DNA of 21,839 nucleotides from Sabulitectum sp964604135 (GTDB taxonomy: Bacteria > Fermentibacterota > Fermentibacteria > Fermentibacterales > JCC-6), in NCBI GenBank assembly GCA_964604135.1, contig CAZRXU010000039.1, positions 1-21,839 on the forward strand, read 5' to 3'. Shown here piece by piece: positions 1 to 7,534 of the stretch; position 1 is the stretch's first letter; each line of letters opens with the position of its first letter. The notes beneath the pieces are model-generated. The model was not told the DNA's origin. It saw only the letters and a program-made list of their open reading frames with translations, and did not search any database. A program made the translations under genes and the position numbers.

Positions 1-75
1 TGAAGTTAGAAATTGAAGATTGGAGAATTCCTCTTCTGGAAGATCAGTTTGTTTTTCATTTCATCCTTGCACTTA

Positions 76-103
76 TTGAACTTCCTTCCCTCCGTTGTAT
101 TGT
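76..103 (+). promoter_or_regulatory. Possible sigma-70 promoter upstream of deoB
   Basis: TTGAAC (76-81) and TATTGT (98-103) are separated by 16 nt and lie about 145 nt before the chosen deoB start. The -10 match is modest and the spacing slightly short, so this is only a candidate. The rest of 1-236 shows no gene I can support. Confidence 0.22.
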
Positions 104-238
104 TCTCCTCAATTACTGATACCATGGCCTACTGAAACCGGCGGGCCAGACTCTCTTTCTTAACTCCTACTCTACTATGAATACTTACGGTGAGATGATT
201 CCTCCTGCAGGAAAAGACCCTTATGTTTGACACTGAAT

Positions 239-243
239 GGAGG
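239..243 (+). promoter_or_regulatory. GGAGG ribosome binding site that sets the deoB start
   Basis: GGAGG lies 5 nt before the TTG at 249. The in-frame ATG at 237 overlaps this site, so it cannot be served by it. This favours the TTG start. Confidence 0.7.
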
Positions 244-248
244 TTGTT

Positions 249-1427
249 TTGAAAAAAGCTGTTGTTCTTGTTCTCGATGGTGCCGGCATAGGTGAGATGC
301 CCGATGCTGGTGATTACGGCGACTGTGGCAGTGATACCATAGGCAACACTGCTGCGGCGGTGGGTGGGCTGAATCTGCCTGTTCTGCAGAGCATGGGGCT
401 TGGAAACATACATCCCGTTACAGGAGTAGACCCTGTTGCCACGCCGATTGCTTCGTGGGGAAAAATGAGTGAGCTGTCTATGGGAAAAGACTCCACCACC
501 GGCCACTGGGAGATGATGGGGCTTGTTTCCCCTGTGGCAATGCCTGTGTTTCCGGAAGGTTTTCCATCTTCGTTTGTTGCTGCGTTTTCGAATGCATGCG
601 GTCACACAATTCTTGGTAACGAAGTTGCGTCCGGCACAGAGATAATACAGAGGCTGGGAGAAGAGCAGATTCGCACACAAGGGTTGATTGTGTACACCTC
701 GGCAGACAGCGTGTTTCAGATTGCCGCACACGAATCGGTTGTTCCTGTGGACGAGCTTTACAGGTGTTGCAGGATTGCAAGAGAAATGCTTGTTCCCCCT
801 GACCTTGGTGTAAGCAGAGTTATTGCCAGGCCTTTCACAGGTAGTTCACCTGGAAAGTATGCCAGAACTTCCAGAAGAAAAGACTTTTCTGTTCCTCCAC
901 CTAGAACAACTCTTCTGGACAGGCTTGCGGAAGAGAAGATACCTGTTACCGGAGTTGGCAAAATAGACGATCTGTTCAACCACAGAAACATCACCACTGC
1001 ACACACTGCAAACAACACAGAAGGTATGAAACTGGTTATAGAAAAGGTTCGCTCTTCTTCCGGCGGTTTCATCTTCGCGAATTTCTGCGATTTCGATTCA
1101 AAGTGGGGGCACAGAAATAACTTTCGCGGATTCGCCGGTGGTCTTGAAGCTGTGGATAACTGGATGCCCTTACTTATGCAGTCTCTTGATGGTGGCGACC
1201 TGCTGATAGTTACCGCCGACCACGGCAATGACCCTACCACACCTAGTACCGACCATTCGAGGGAATATGTTCCTCTTCTGGTTTACACGCCGGAGTGTTC
1301 CGGCTCTGCACTCGGGGTTCGTTCCACATTCAGTGATATTGCCTGCACACTGCTTGACTTCTTTCAGATAAGCGGAAACTTCCCGGGCAGTTCCTTTCTC
1401 AAGGAGGTTCTGTGTGACGATGAATGA
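249..1427 (+). CDS. deoB: Phosphopentomutase
   Basis: Interconverts ribose-1-phosphate (or deoxyribose-1-phosphate) and the 5-phosphates, linking nucleoside breakdown to the pentose phosphate pathway in the cytoplasm. It belongs to the alkaline phosphatase superfamily. From the TTG start the protein has 392 residues, the usual family length. The first metal Asp is D10 in VLDGAGIGEMPDAG. The KDSTTGHWE motif (80-88) carries the expected phospho-threonine T84, and the C-terminal metal motif TADHGNDPTTPSTDHS is intact. I chose TTG 249 over ATG 237 because GGAGG sits 5 nt upstream of TTG. It then begins MKKAVVLVLD, as family members do. The gene overlaps cdd by 14 nt, so the two are probably cotranscribed as a nucleoside-salvage unit. 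Family assignment is secure; the exact start is inferred. Confidence 0.95.
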   Translation: MKKAVVLVLDGAGIGEMPDAGDYGDCGSDTIGNTAAAVGGLNLPVLQSMGLGNIHPVTGVDPVATPIASWGKMSELSMGKDSTTGHWEMMGLVSPVAMPVFPEGFPSSFVAAFSNACGHTILGNEVASGTEIIQRLGEEQIRTQGLIVYTSADSVFQIAAHESVVPVDELYRCCRIAREMLVPPDLGVSRVIARPFTGSSPGKYARTSRRKDFSVPPPRTTLLDRLAEEKIPVTGVGKIDDLFNHRNITTAHTANNTEGMKLVIEKVRSSSGGFIFANFCDFDSKWGHRNNFRGFAGGLEAVDNWMPLLMQSLDGGDLLIVTADHGNDPTTPSTDHSREYVPLLVYTPECSGSALGVRSTFSDIACTLLDFFQISGNFPGSSFLKEVLCDDE

Positions 1428-1794
1428 ATTGCTCAATGAAGCAAAAATACTGGTTTCAAGAAGCTATTCACCCTACTCGCACTTCAGGGTGGCAGCAATC
1501 CTGGAAGACACCGATGGAAACATACACGGCGGTGTAAATGTTGAGAATTCCTCCTATGGGATGACCATGTGCGCAGAGCGTTCCGCTGTTTTCGCAGCGG
1601 TCGCTGCAGGTGCAAGAACCTTCAATCGGATGGTTATCTATTCCCCTGACGGACCGCCGGTACCATGTGGTGCCTGCAGACAGGTACTGTGGGAGTTCTG
1701 CGATAATGATTTCGTTATAACGGTGGCATCCGATGGGGTTCCCCCAAGAGATTTTCGTCTTGGAAATCTTCTACCTGAAGCCTTCCAGCTGTAG
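1414..1794 (+). CDS. cdd: Cytidine deaminase
   Basis: Deaminates cytidine and deoxycytidine to uridine and deoxyuridine in pyrimidine salvage. The 126-residue length fits the small homotetrameric class. The zinc site is complete: C53 and catalytic E55 in MCAERSA, and C85 and C88 in PCGACRQ. The substrate motif FRVAA and the NVENSSYG segment are also present. The GTG start at 1414 lies 6 nt after AAGGAGG (1401-1407); an ATG two codons later (1420) is a weaker alternative. It begins inside the end of deoB (14-nt overlap), pointing to translational coupling. The last 80 nt overlap the 3' end of the convergent PAS-protein gene on the other strand. No terminator is visible between them. Confidence 0.95.
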   Translation: MTMNELLNEAKILVSRSYSPYSHFRVAAILEDTDGNIHGGVNVENSSYGMTMCAERSAVFAAVAAGARTFNRMVIYSPDGPPVPCGACRQVLWEFCDNDFVITVASDGVPPRDFRLGNLLPEAFQL

Positions 1795-3784
1795 CAACTA
1801 TTTCGTTCACGCTGGCAATAAGATCTTTTGTACGAAAGCCATCCGGCAGGTATTTTGCGTTCGCTTTGCTCTGCACGCCTCCCACCTGTATCAAAGATGT
1901 ACCAGACATCCTGTTGCGAACTTCATCCAGAGAAAAATCAGGCATGGATGCAGATAAAATCAGTATGCCCACAGCATCATCGCTGATTCTTCTTAGTATT
2001 TCTGAATATCTGTTTTCCACAGCTACTGAATAACCTGCATTTCTCAGAGCGGCACTTGACCTTGCAGCATCAACTCTGTCCGGCAGAGCAATAAGAATAA
2101 ACGCTGAGTCATCGTCTACCGCAACTCTTGGAAAACTGAGAACAAACTCTACCTTTTCATCCAGTGTTTCATAACTTACCTGCCCACCTCCGTAGCGAAC
2201 CATTGCATACACCGAAGCCAGCCCCGGAGCCTGACTCTTTGTAGGGATAAAAGACTTCTCCAACGCTGCCTGGATACCCTCTCTGCCTGAAACTGTTACA
2301 CACACGCCTGCCGTTGAAGCGTCGACGCATGAAGCAATTGAAACAGCAGTAATCAGACCAGTGTTCTGAAGCACCAGAAGCAGCCTTACAAGACTGTTCT
2401 CCAGCAGTGAGCTGTCGCAGGTTCCAACAGCTCTTACCGATGAATTAACAAACACAGAGGTTGATTGCTGACACAGCTGCTTCAGCATACCGGTGTTGTC
2501 GGAAAGGTATGCATCAAATCTCATCTTCTCGGGAAAACTGACTTTTCCTGTTATGTTGGAAAATTCTGAAGTAATTGCCCTGACCATTCGCACCGCAGAA
2601 CCTGTGTTGTTCTGGGTAAGAGCACTCTCAATTTTGCTTAACCTGTTGTACATGGATTCGGTCATCATACTGACGGCATCCATAACAGTTGAGTTACTGC
2701 CCATACCGGAAAGCCCGGCCCCACTCAACGGATAACAGATGCCCACAATACAGTTATTCTCGACAGGAGACCACTTAAACCGGTGGTACACAAATCCACG
2801 ATCTGTTTTCATACGTAGATCTCTGCTTCCCTCTGGCTCGATACTTATAGCCTTCTGCAACTGCTCTCTGTCATCAATATGAAGAAGTGTGAAAAATACC
2901 TCGGTAACAGGGCCGGCAGTGAGATTACTTATTCCACCGAGCAGAGGACGGAATACTTTGGCAGAATCGACCATCCATATCAGGTAACCGGCCATGGATG
3001 CAGCCAGTTCAGCAAACTTCCTGTCCTGCCGGAGGGCCTTGCTGAGAATCCTTCTTTTGGAAACGTTCTTAGCAACAAAAGCCGCATACTTTCTGCCGTT
3101 GAACTCCATCAGATCTGCAGACAGCTCTACCGGGTAGACATCACCGTTTTTCCCTCTGTGATCGGTTTCGAACTGCAGAGACCCCCGCTTAAGCAGAGAC
3201 TCCCACAGAGTAATCCACCATTCATTCTCCGCCATGGGATTAAGCTCTGAAAGGAAACGACCGGGTATGCTTCTCGGGGTCGTACCCAGTCTTTCCGCTA
3301 TTACTTTGTTTGCCAGGACAAACCGACCCATAGAGTCAACTATGAAAAACTCATCTGATGTGGAATTAGCAAATTGCCTAACAAACTCCAGACGCCCCTC
3401 AAGCTTCTTCTCCCTCGAGAGGTCTGTGAGCATTGCCACAAAGAATCCTTCCTGGGGAGCAAAGCAGAACACCCTAAAATGTATTCCAAAATGGGGCGAG
3501 AGGAACTCCTTCTCTACAGGGTCACCAGTAAGGGCTACACCGGCAAATACCGCGATGTCATCTTTCACAGAAGCCAAAGAGAAAAGACCTGCGATTCTTC
3601 TACCTATAACCTTGTCGCGGGTGGTAGAGGTTATGTCAAAAAATGCGTGATTGACCTCCAAAACACAATAATCTTCCGCTTCTCCATTGCCGTTAACCAT
3701 AATCTCACCGTATATGTAAGCGCAGGGCAACGCTTCAAGTACCTGCCGAAACCTCTGGGTGTTCAACCCGTGAATGTTATCCAT
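1715..3784 (-). CDS. PAS-repeat protein with degenerate hybrid histidine kinase core
   Basis: A 689-residue cytoplasmic protein without membrane segments. PAS-like domains cover about 11-123, 133-244 (clearest: FFIVDSMGRFVLANKVIAE) and 255-352. Then come a dimerisation-like helix region (365-440), an ATPase-like region (455-553) and a receiver-like region (560-663). Fold-level echoes of a hybrid kinase are clear: MDAVSMM where MEAVGxL is usual, IPTKSQAPGLASVYAMVRYGGG where FTTKxxGxGTGLGLSxVYGIV is usual, and LSASMPDFS where LTDxxMPxMS is usual. The phospho-accepting His is replaced by Asn380, the N and G1 boxes are lost, and the receiver Asp is replaced by Ser611. It is therefore probably a signalling scaffold or sensor, not an active kinase. 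I chose ATG 3784 because AGGAAG lies 4 nt upstream. The ATG at 3853 has no ribosome site and would overlap the divergent promoter. Confidence 0.8.
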   Translation of the reverse strand: MDNIHGLNTQRFRQVLEALPCAYIYGEIMVNGNGEAEDYCVLEVNHAFFDITSTTRDKVIGRRIAGLFSLASVKDDIAVFAGVALTGDPVEKEFLSPHFGIHFRVFCFAPQEGFFVAMLTDLSREKKLEGRLEFVRQFANSTSDEFFIVDSMGRFVLANKVIAERLGTTPRSIPGRFLSELNPMAENEWWITLWESLLKRGSLQFETDHRGKNGDVYPVELSADLMEFNGRKYAAFVAKNVSKRRILSKALRQDRKFAELAASMAGYLIWMVDSAKVFRPLLGGISNLTAGPVTEVFFTLLHIDDREQLQKAISIEPEGSRDLRMKTDRGFVYHRFKWSPVENNCIVGICYPLSGAGLSGMGSNSTVMDAVSMMTESMYNRLSKIESALTQNNTGSAVRMVRAITSEFSNITGKVSFPEKMRFDAYLSDNTGMLKQLCQQSTSVFVNSSVRAVGTCDSSLLENSLVRLLLVLQNTGLITAVSIASCVDASTAGVCVTVSGREGIQAALEKSFIPTKSQAPGLASVYAMVRYGGGQVSYETLDEKVEFVLSFPRVAVDDDSAFILIALPDRVDAARSSAALRNAGYSVAVENRYSEILRRISDDAVGILILSASMPDFSLDEVRNRMSGTSLIQVGGVQSKANAKYLPDGFRTKDLIASVNEIVATAGRLQVEDFQDENLLGEPHRMPPL

Positions 3785-3840
3785 GATTCTTCCTGCCTCC
3801 CCATTGAATATACAAACTGCAGCCCCTCCGGTATACACAC

Positions 3841-3870
3841 TTGACAGAAGCATTAATCAGGGTGTACAGT
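3841..3870 (+). promoter_or_regulatory. Sigma-70-type promoter for the PC4-like gene
   Basis: A perfect TTGACA (3841-3846) is followed after 18 nt by TACAGT (3865-3870). The predicted transcript would start near 3877, just before the GGAGG at 3889. It lies in the gap between divergent genes, which supports a real promoter. Confidence 0.5.
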
Positions 3871-3888
3871 AGCCTCTTAAATCAACAT

Positions 3889-3893
3889 GGAGG
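3889..3893 (+). promoter_or_regulatory. GGAGG ribosome binding site that sets the PC4-like start
   Basis: GGAGG lies 5 nt before the GTG at 3899 and overlaps the alternative ATG at 3887. The layout is the same as at deoB. Confidence 0.65.
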
Positions 3894-3898
3894 TTGCA

Positions 3899-4129
3899 GT
3901 GGTAAAACAGATAGCCCAGTTTGAAAAGGGTGAGGATGTGGTAAGGGTTGCCCTTACCGAATTCCGCAAACGCCAGTATATAGAAGTTCGCACGTACTAC
4001 ATGGCCGACGACGGTGAGTGGAAACCCACCCGAAAGGGAATTACTCTTAACCCCGACCTGATGAAAGAAGTTCATCAGGCTCTGGGACAGGCTCTTAAAG
4101 AACTTGAAGAGATAGAGAGCGAAGAGTAA
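3899..4129 (+). CDS. PC4/Sub1-like single-stranded DNA-binding protein
   Basis: A 76-residue protein from GTG 3899 (80 residues from ATG 3887). The core RQYIEVRTYYMADDGEWKPT followed by RKGITLNP is the characteristic PC4 beta-sheet signature seen in bacterial members, and a C-terminal amphipathic helix (DLMKEVHQALGQALKELEEIE) completes the fold. PC4-family proteins dimerise and bind single-stranded or melted DNA; in eukaryotes they act as transcription coactivators, while bacterial roles are poorly defined. It is monocistronic: its own promoter lies at 3841-3870, and the convergent nrdJ ends 52 nt past its stop. The family call is good; its cellular role is not known from context. Confidence 0.82.
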   Translation: MVKQIAQFEKGEDVVRVALTEFRKRQYIEVRTYYMADDGEWKPTRKGITLNPDLMKEVHQALGQALKELEEIESEE

Positions 4130-4181
4130 ACCGGGCAGCAGCCAGACCTCTCTGTTCTACAATAATGAAGCCGTTTGGAAT

Positions 4182-6551
4182 CTACCCGCACTCCGAGTAG
4201 CCGCATTCCAGGGCACAGGAGACACAACCTGATTCGTACTTCAGCGGACCTCCGCAGAAGGGGCACGCCCCAGCGAGGTTATTAACCGAAGCGGGAGTGC
4301 CGGAGCCTTCGTTCACAATAACGGTAACATCAGGCTGGCTGTTGGCTGGCTGCTGGTCTTTATTTTCTTCTCCGTTGGTTCCGTTCAGGTGCCATTCCAG
4401 AGCTTTGCCCATGGCGTCGGCACAAGACAGTATTCTGGTTCCGTTCTGCCAGGCAAGCCTGTGGCAGCTGATGCCCTTCAACTCACTGGCAATTTCCGAT
4501 GGATCCACATGGCTTCTTAAAGCAAGAGAAACCATTCGGCTTATTGCTTCGCTCTGGCTTGCGGCGCATCCGCCGGCTTTTCCCATCTGGCTGAATATTT
4601 CTACAGGACCGTGCTGGTCTTCGTTAATGGTTACGTAAAGGTTACCGCATCCGGTTCTTACCCTTCTTGTAACTCCCCTTGTAAGCTCGGGCCTTGGTCT
4701 GGGACCCACCATCACAGGCTCTTCAGACTCAGCAGGCTTCTCTGAATTGAGATTCAGCACCTGCTTGTCCCGGCTTCCGTCTCGGTAAACAGTAACCCCT
4801 TTACAGCCAAGCTGCCTTGCCAGTCGGAATACCTGCGCAACATCTTCTTTTGTTGCATTCGACGGAAGATTTACAGTTTTGGAAACAGCATTGTCTGTAT
4901 ACTTCTGGAAGGCAGCCTGCATTCTTACATGGTAAGACGGGCTGATGTCATGCGATGTTACAAACACGTTCCGCACATCTTCCGGTACTTCCTCTATACC
5001 TTTGCAACTTCCTTTTTCTGCTATCTTTTCAATCAGCTCGGTAGAATGAAAATGCCTTTCCATTGCAACCTTTGCAAACTCCGGAACCACTTCATGCAGC
5101 TCATCACCATCATCAAGCAGGTTCTTTCTTGTATATGCAAGAGCAAACACAGGTTCAATACCGCTTGAGCACCCGGCGAGAATGCTGATAGACCCTGTTG
5201 GGGCAATAGTGGTTACCGTGGCATTTCTCATTGCAGGCATGTTTCTGGTGTCAAACAGACTTCCCTTGAAGTTGGGAAACGCCCCCCTCTCCCGGGCAAG
5301 ATCCGCACTTGTCTGCCTTGCCTTGTCTTCAATAAAACTCATTATGTCTTCCGCAAGAACAAGAGCTTTCTCGCTGTCATAGGGAATAGACAATCTGAAC
5401 AATAGATCAGCAAAGCCCATGAGCCCAAGCCCTATCTTTCTGTTGCCCATAACCATATCGGTTATTTCAGAAAGAGGATATTTATTTACTTCAATAACAT
5501 CATCAAGAAATCTTACCGCATTCCGTACAGTTTTTTCAAGACGGCTCCACGCCACCTCTGAAAGCCCGCTTGACCCTCTTCTAACCATAAGGGAAAGGTT
5601 TATACTTCCAAGATTGCAGGCTTCAAAAGGCAGAAGCGGCTGCTCGCCGCATGGATTTGTTGCCTCAATTTCTCCGATGTGCGGCGTTGGGTTGGCTTCA
5701 TTGATTTTATCGATGAATATCAGGCCAGGCTCACCGCTGGCCCATGCACTGTCTACTACCTTCGAAAAAACAGTTTTTGCACTGAGCTCTGTAACACCCT
5801 TGCCAGTACGGGGATTTACAAGATAATAGTTCTCGCCACGGTCAACAGCATTCATAAAGGCATCTGTTGCTGCTATAGAAAGATTGAAGTTGTTCAGCAG
5901 CCCCATGTCCTGTTTCACTGTGATAAACTGCTCAATGTCCGGATGGTCTACCCTGAGAACAGCCATATTCGCGCCGCGGCGAACTCCACCCTGTTTAACT
6001 GTTTCCGTTGCGTGATCAAAAACAGTCATGAAAGAGATAGGACCACTGGAAATGCCCTTTGTTGAATGGACATAATCGTTTGCAGGCCGTATTCTTGAAA
6101 ATGAAAAACCTGTTCCGCCACCACTCTTATGAATAAGTGCGGTGTTCTTTACCGCATCAAAGATACTGTCCATGCTGTCTTCCACCGGTAAAACGAAACA
6201 GGCTGACAGCTGACCAAGTTCTTTCCCGGCATTCATCAGCGTGGGAGAGTTTGGAAGGAACTCCTTGCGGGCCATCATATTGTAAAAAACTGTTGCCCAC
6301 TGCGCCGCATCACCGTCCCAAGATAACTCTGCTTCAGAAACTTTTGACGCCACTCTCCAGAGCATCTCTGAAGGTGTCTCTGTCACTTCTCCATCATCAT
6401 TTCTTGAGAGGTATCTCTTCTTCAAAACCATTTCAGCATTGGGACTGAATGAAGGAGTAACCAAGTTTTCCACCAGAGGCTGTTCTTTTTCTTCTTTCTT
6501 CTCCTCTTTATTAAAAAAGTCTTCAAACAGACCGATTTTTTCTTTTAACAC
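4182..6551 (-). CDS. nrdJ: Adenosylcobalamin-dependent (class II) ribonucleotide reductase
   Basis: Reduces ribonucleotides to deoxyribonucleotides using a B12-generated thiyl radical, so it works with or without oxygen. The product has 789 residues. The active site is NPCGEQ with N299, thiyl Cys301 and E303. The redox pair is C118 (SACFVLP) and C312 (EACNLGS), at the usual +11 spacing from C301. IAPTGSISILAG (449-460) is the phosphate-binding motif. A TSCPD-type domain spans about 625-720. The tail has CPFC (763-766) and CVSC (776-779), probably a zinc ribbon, then C783 and C788, a likely disulfide shuttle. I chose GTG 6551 because GGAGGGGAG (complement of 6557-6565) lies 5 nt upstream. The 58 codons of open frame before it look like untranslated leader. 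It is divergent from the sigma factor gene. Confidence 0.94.
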   Translation of the reverse strand: MLKEKIGLFEDFFNKEEKKEEKEQPLVENLVTPSFSPNAEMVLKKRYLSRNDDGEVTETPSEMLWRVASKVSEAELSWDGDAAQWATVFYNMMARKEFLPNSPTLMNAGKELGQLSACFVLPVEDSMDSIFDAVKNTALIHKSGGGTGFSFSRIRPANDYVHSTKGISSGPISFMTVFDHATETVKQGGVRRGANMAVLRVDHPDIEQFITVKQDMGLLNNFNLSIAATDAFMNAVDRGENYYLVNPRTGKGVTELSAKTVFSKVVDSAWASGEPGLIFIDKINEANPTPHIGEIEATNPCGEQPLLPFEACNLGSINLSLMVRRGSSGLSEVAWSRLEKTVRNAVRFLDDVIEVNKYPLSEITDMVMGNRKIGLGLMGFADLLFRLSIPYDSEKALVLAEDIMSFIEDKARQTSADLARERGAFPNFKGSLFDTRNMPAMRNATVTTIAPTGSISILAGCSSGIEPVFALAYTRKNLLDDGDELHEVVPEFAKVAMERHFHSTELIEKIAEKGSCKGIEEVPEDVRNVFVTSHDISPSYHVRMQAAFQKYTDNAVSKTVNLPSNATKEDVAQVFRLARQLGCKGVTVYRDGSRDKQVLNLNSEKPAESEEPVMVGPRPRPELTRGVTRRVRTGCGNLYVTINEDQHGPVEIFSQMGKAGGCAASQSEAISRMVSLALRSHVDPSEIASELKGISCHRLAWQNGTRILSCADAMGKALEWHLNGTNGEENKDQQPANSQPDVTVIVNEGSGTPASVNNLAGACPFCGGPLKYESGCVSCALECGYSECG

Positions 6552-6582
6552 AGTATCTCCCCTCCAAAGTTGTATTGTGCCG

Positions 6583-6611
6583 AAATTATCAATATTTGGT
6601 GGTGATGGCAA
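6583..6611 (-). promoter_or_regulatory. Possible nrdJ promoter
   Basis: On the minus strand TTGCCA (6606-6611) and TAATTT (6583-6588) are separated by 17 nt, about 32 nt before the chosen GTG start. The spacing is ideal and the -10 box is weak. No B12 riboswitch could be recognised in the short leader. Confidence 0.35.
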
Positions 6612-6656
6612 GGCCCGTATACTACAGGTTGTGGATATGTGTGTTTCGCTACAAAA

Positions 6657-6668
6657 TACGAATTCGTA
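6657..6668. repeat. Perfect 12-bp palindrome in the divergent nrdJ/sigma-factor intergenic region
   Basis: TACGAATTCGTA is a perfect inverted repeat. It is flanked by two copies of AAAATAC (6653-6659 and 6668-6674), 15 nt apart. It sits in the regulatory region shared by nrdJ and the sigma operon and could be an operator for either. No known regulator consensus was recognised. Confidence 0.4.
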
Positions 6669-6712
6669 AAATACTGTCAGTTTCCCCTGCGCCCTCACAA
6701 GAAGCACTTGCC

Positions 6713-6736
6713 GGAAGGTGGCCATTTGCTAATGTT
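6713..6736 (+). promoter_or_regulatory. Possible ECF-type promoter of the sigma-led operon
   Basis: GGAAG (6713-6717) and GTT (6734-6736) are 16 nt apart, resembling the GGAA/GTT promoters of redox-responsive ECF sigma factors. Transcription would start very close to the ribosome site (GGAGG 6745-6749), which weakens the case. A conventional alternative is TAAAAT at 6667-6672. Confidence 0.2.
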
Positions 6737-6753
6737 TCGCTTGTGGAGGATAG

Positions 6754-7317
6754 ATGGAGAAAAAATCCGAGAATCGTCTGGCCTTTGAGAATGAGGTAAT
6801 GGCAAACCTTGACAGTATGTACAGATATGCCCTGCATCTTGTAAGAAACAAAGAAGATGCAGGTGATCTGGTTCAGGAAACCTGTGCCAGATCACTGAAA
6901 GCCGCTGACAGGTTCAAACGGGGAACTAATGCCCGGGCATGGTTGTTTGCAATTATGAGGAATGTGTTTTTTAACCAGCACCGCGCAAAGCAGCGGGGGG
7001 AGATTCCAAGCGACTGGACAGACGAAGTGGAATCGGGCGATCAGAGGTTCTCGGGAACCGTGTGGCCTCAGCCATTTGAACTGTTTCTGCGCAGCGTGAT
7101 GAGGGAGGATATAAACAGGGCAATGTCCCAGCTCAGTGTAGATTTCCGAAGTGTTGTTGTGTTGTGTGATGTAGAGGGGTTCTCTTACGCAGAAACTGCA
7201 GAAATTCTTGAAATTCCAGTTGGAACCGTAAGATCAAGACTTCACAGAGCCCGGGCAGTGCTGCAGAAAAAGCTGGGCCAGTGGTTCAGCGAGGGATTGG
7301 AGGGAAATGAGCCCTGA
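6754..7317 (+). CDS. ECF-family RNA polymerase sigma factor
   Basis: A 187-residue sigma-70-family factor that directs RNA polymerase to a specific stress promoter set. Region 2 spans about 12-80, with DAGDLVQETCARSL and the -10 recognition segment GTNARAWLFAIMRNVFFNQHR. That segment resembles the SigR-type GTNLKAWLYRILTNTFIN pattern. Region 4 spans about 115-178, with the helix-turn-helix YAETAEILEIPVGTVRSRLHRAR. ATG 6754 follows GGAGG (6745-6749) with 4-nt spacing. It overlaps the anti-sigma gene by 11 nt, the usual coupled pair. As the first gene of the unit it probably controls its own operon. The family is certain; the subgroup is inferred. Confidence 0.93.
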   Translation: MEKKSENRLAFENEVMANLDSMYRYALHLVRNKEDAGDLVQETCARSLKAADRFKRGTNARAWLFAIMRNVFFNQHRAKQRGEIPSDWTDEVESGDQRFSGTVWPQPFELFLRSVMREDINRAMSQLSVDFRSVVVLCDVEGFSYAETAEILEIPVGTVRSRLHRARAVLQKKLGQWFSEGLEGNEP

Positions 7318-7534
7318 CTGTGTTTTCGTGCTCAACCACTACAATGACTACATATCCGGGGAACTTGACAGAGAAAATGTGACCAGAGTGGAAGACCACA
7401 TAAGAATCTGTCCTAACTGCGAGATTTTTCTTGGCAAGGCTGCTGCAGTACACAACAGAACTGTGGGGCTTCTGCGCATCCACGCTCCTTTGTCACTGCG
7501 AAATTCAATTTCGTCTCTGATCGAGAAAATTTGA
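7307..7534 (+). CDS. RsrA-like zinc-binding anti-sigma factor, soluble
   Basis: A 75-residue protein that should bind and hold the ECF sigma factor encoded just upstream. C5, H31, C35 and C38 (HIRICPNC) form the HxxxCxxC zinc anti-sigma motif. The spacings (26, 4 and 3) equal those of the zinc ligands I recall for Streptomyces RsrA (C11, H37, C41, C44), in which thiol oxidation releases SigR. No membrane segment is present, unlike most anti-sigma factors of envelope stress, so a cytoplasmic thiol or metal signal is likely. GGAGG (7299-7303) lies 3 nt before the ATG. The identification rests on the motif and gene position; the redox role is inferred. Confidence 0.82.
   Translation: MSPDCVFVLNHYNDYISGELDRENVTRVEDHIRICPNCEIFLGKAAAVHNRTVGLLRIHAPLSLRNSISSLIEKI

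Noticed and set aside
3..119. Open plus-strand frame of 38 codons from the window edge ending in TGA, possibly the 3' end of an upstream gene
   Set aside because: Too short, with no motif or composition that supports coding; random open frames of this length are common.
201..216. TTCCT/AGGAA inverted repeat before deoB as an operator
   Set aside because: Arms of 5 bp are expected by chance and no regulator motif is recognisable.
129..731. 200-codon minus-strand open frame opposite deoB
   Set aside because: It is antisense to a well-supported gene, has no ribosome site, and its translation resembles no protein family.
4130..4181. Terminator between the convergent PC4-like and nrdJ genes
   Set aside because: No stable hairpin with a T-run could be found in these 52 bases.
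6552..6725. 58-codon N-terminal extension of NrdJ
   Set aside because: It spans the promoter-like region, lacks similarity to NrdJ, and a strong ribosome site precedes GTG 6551.
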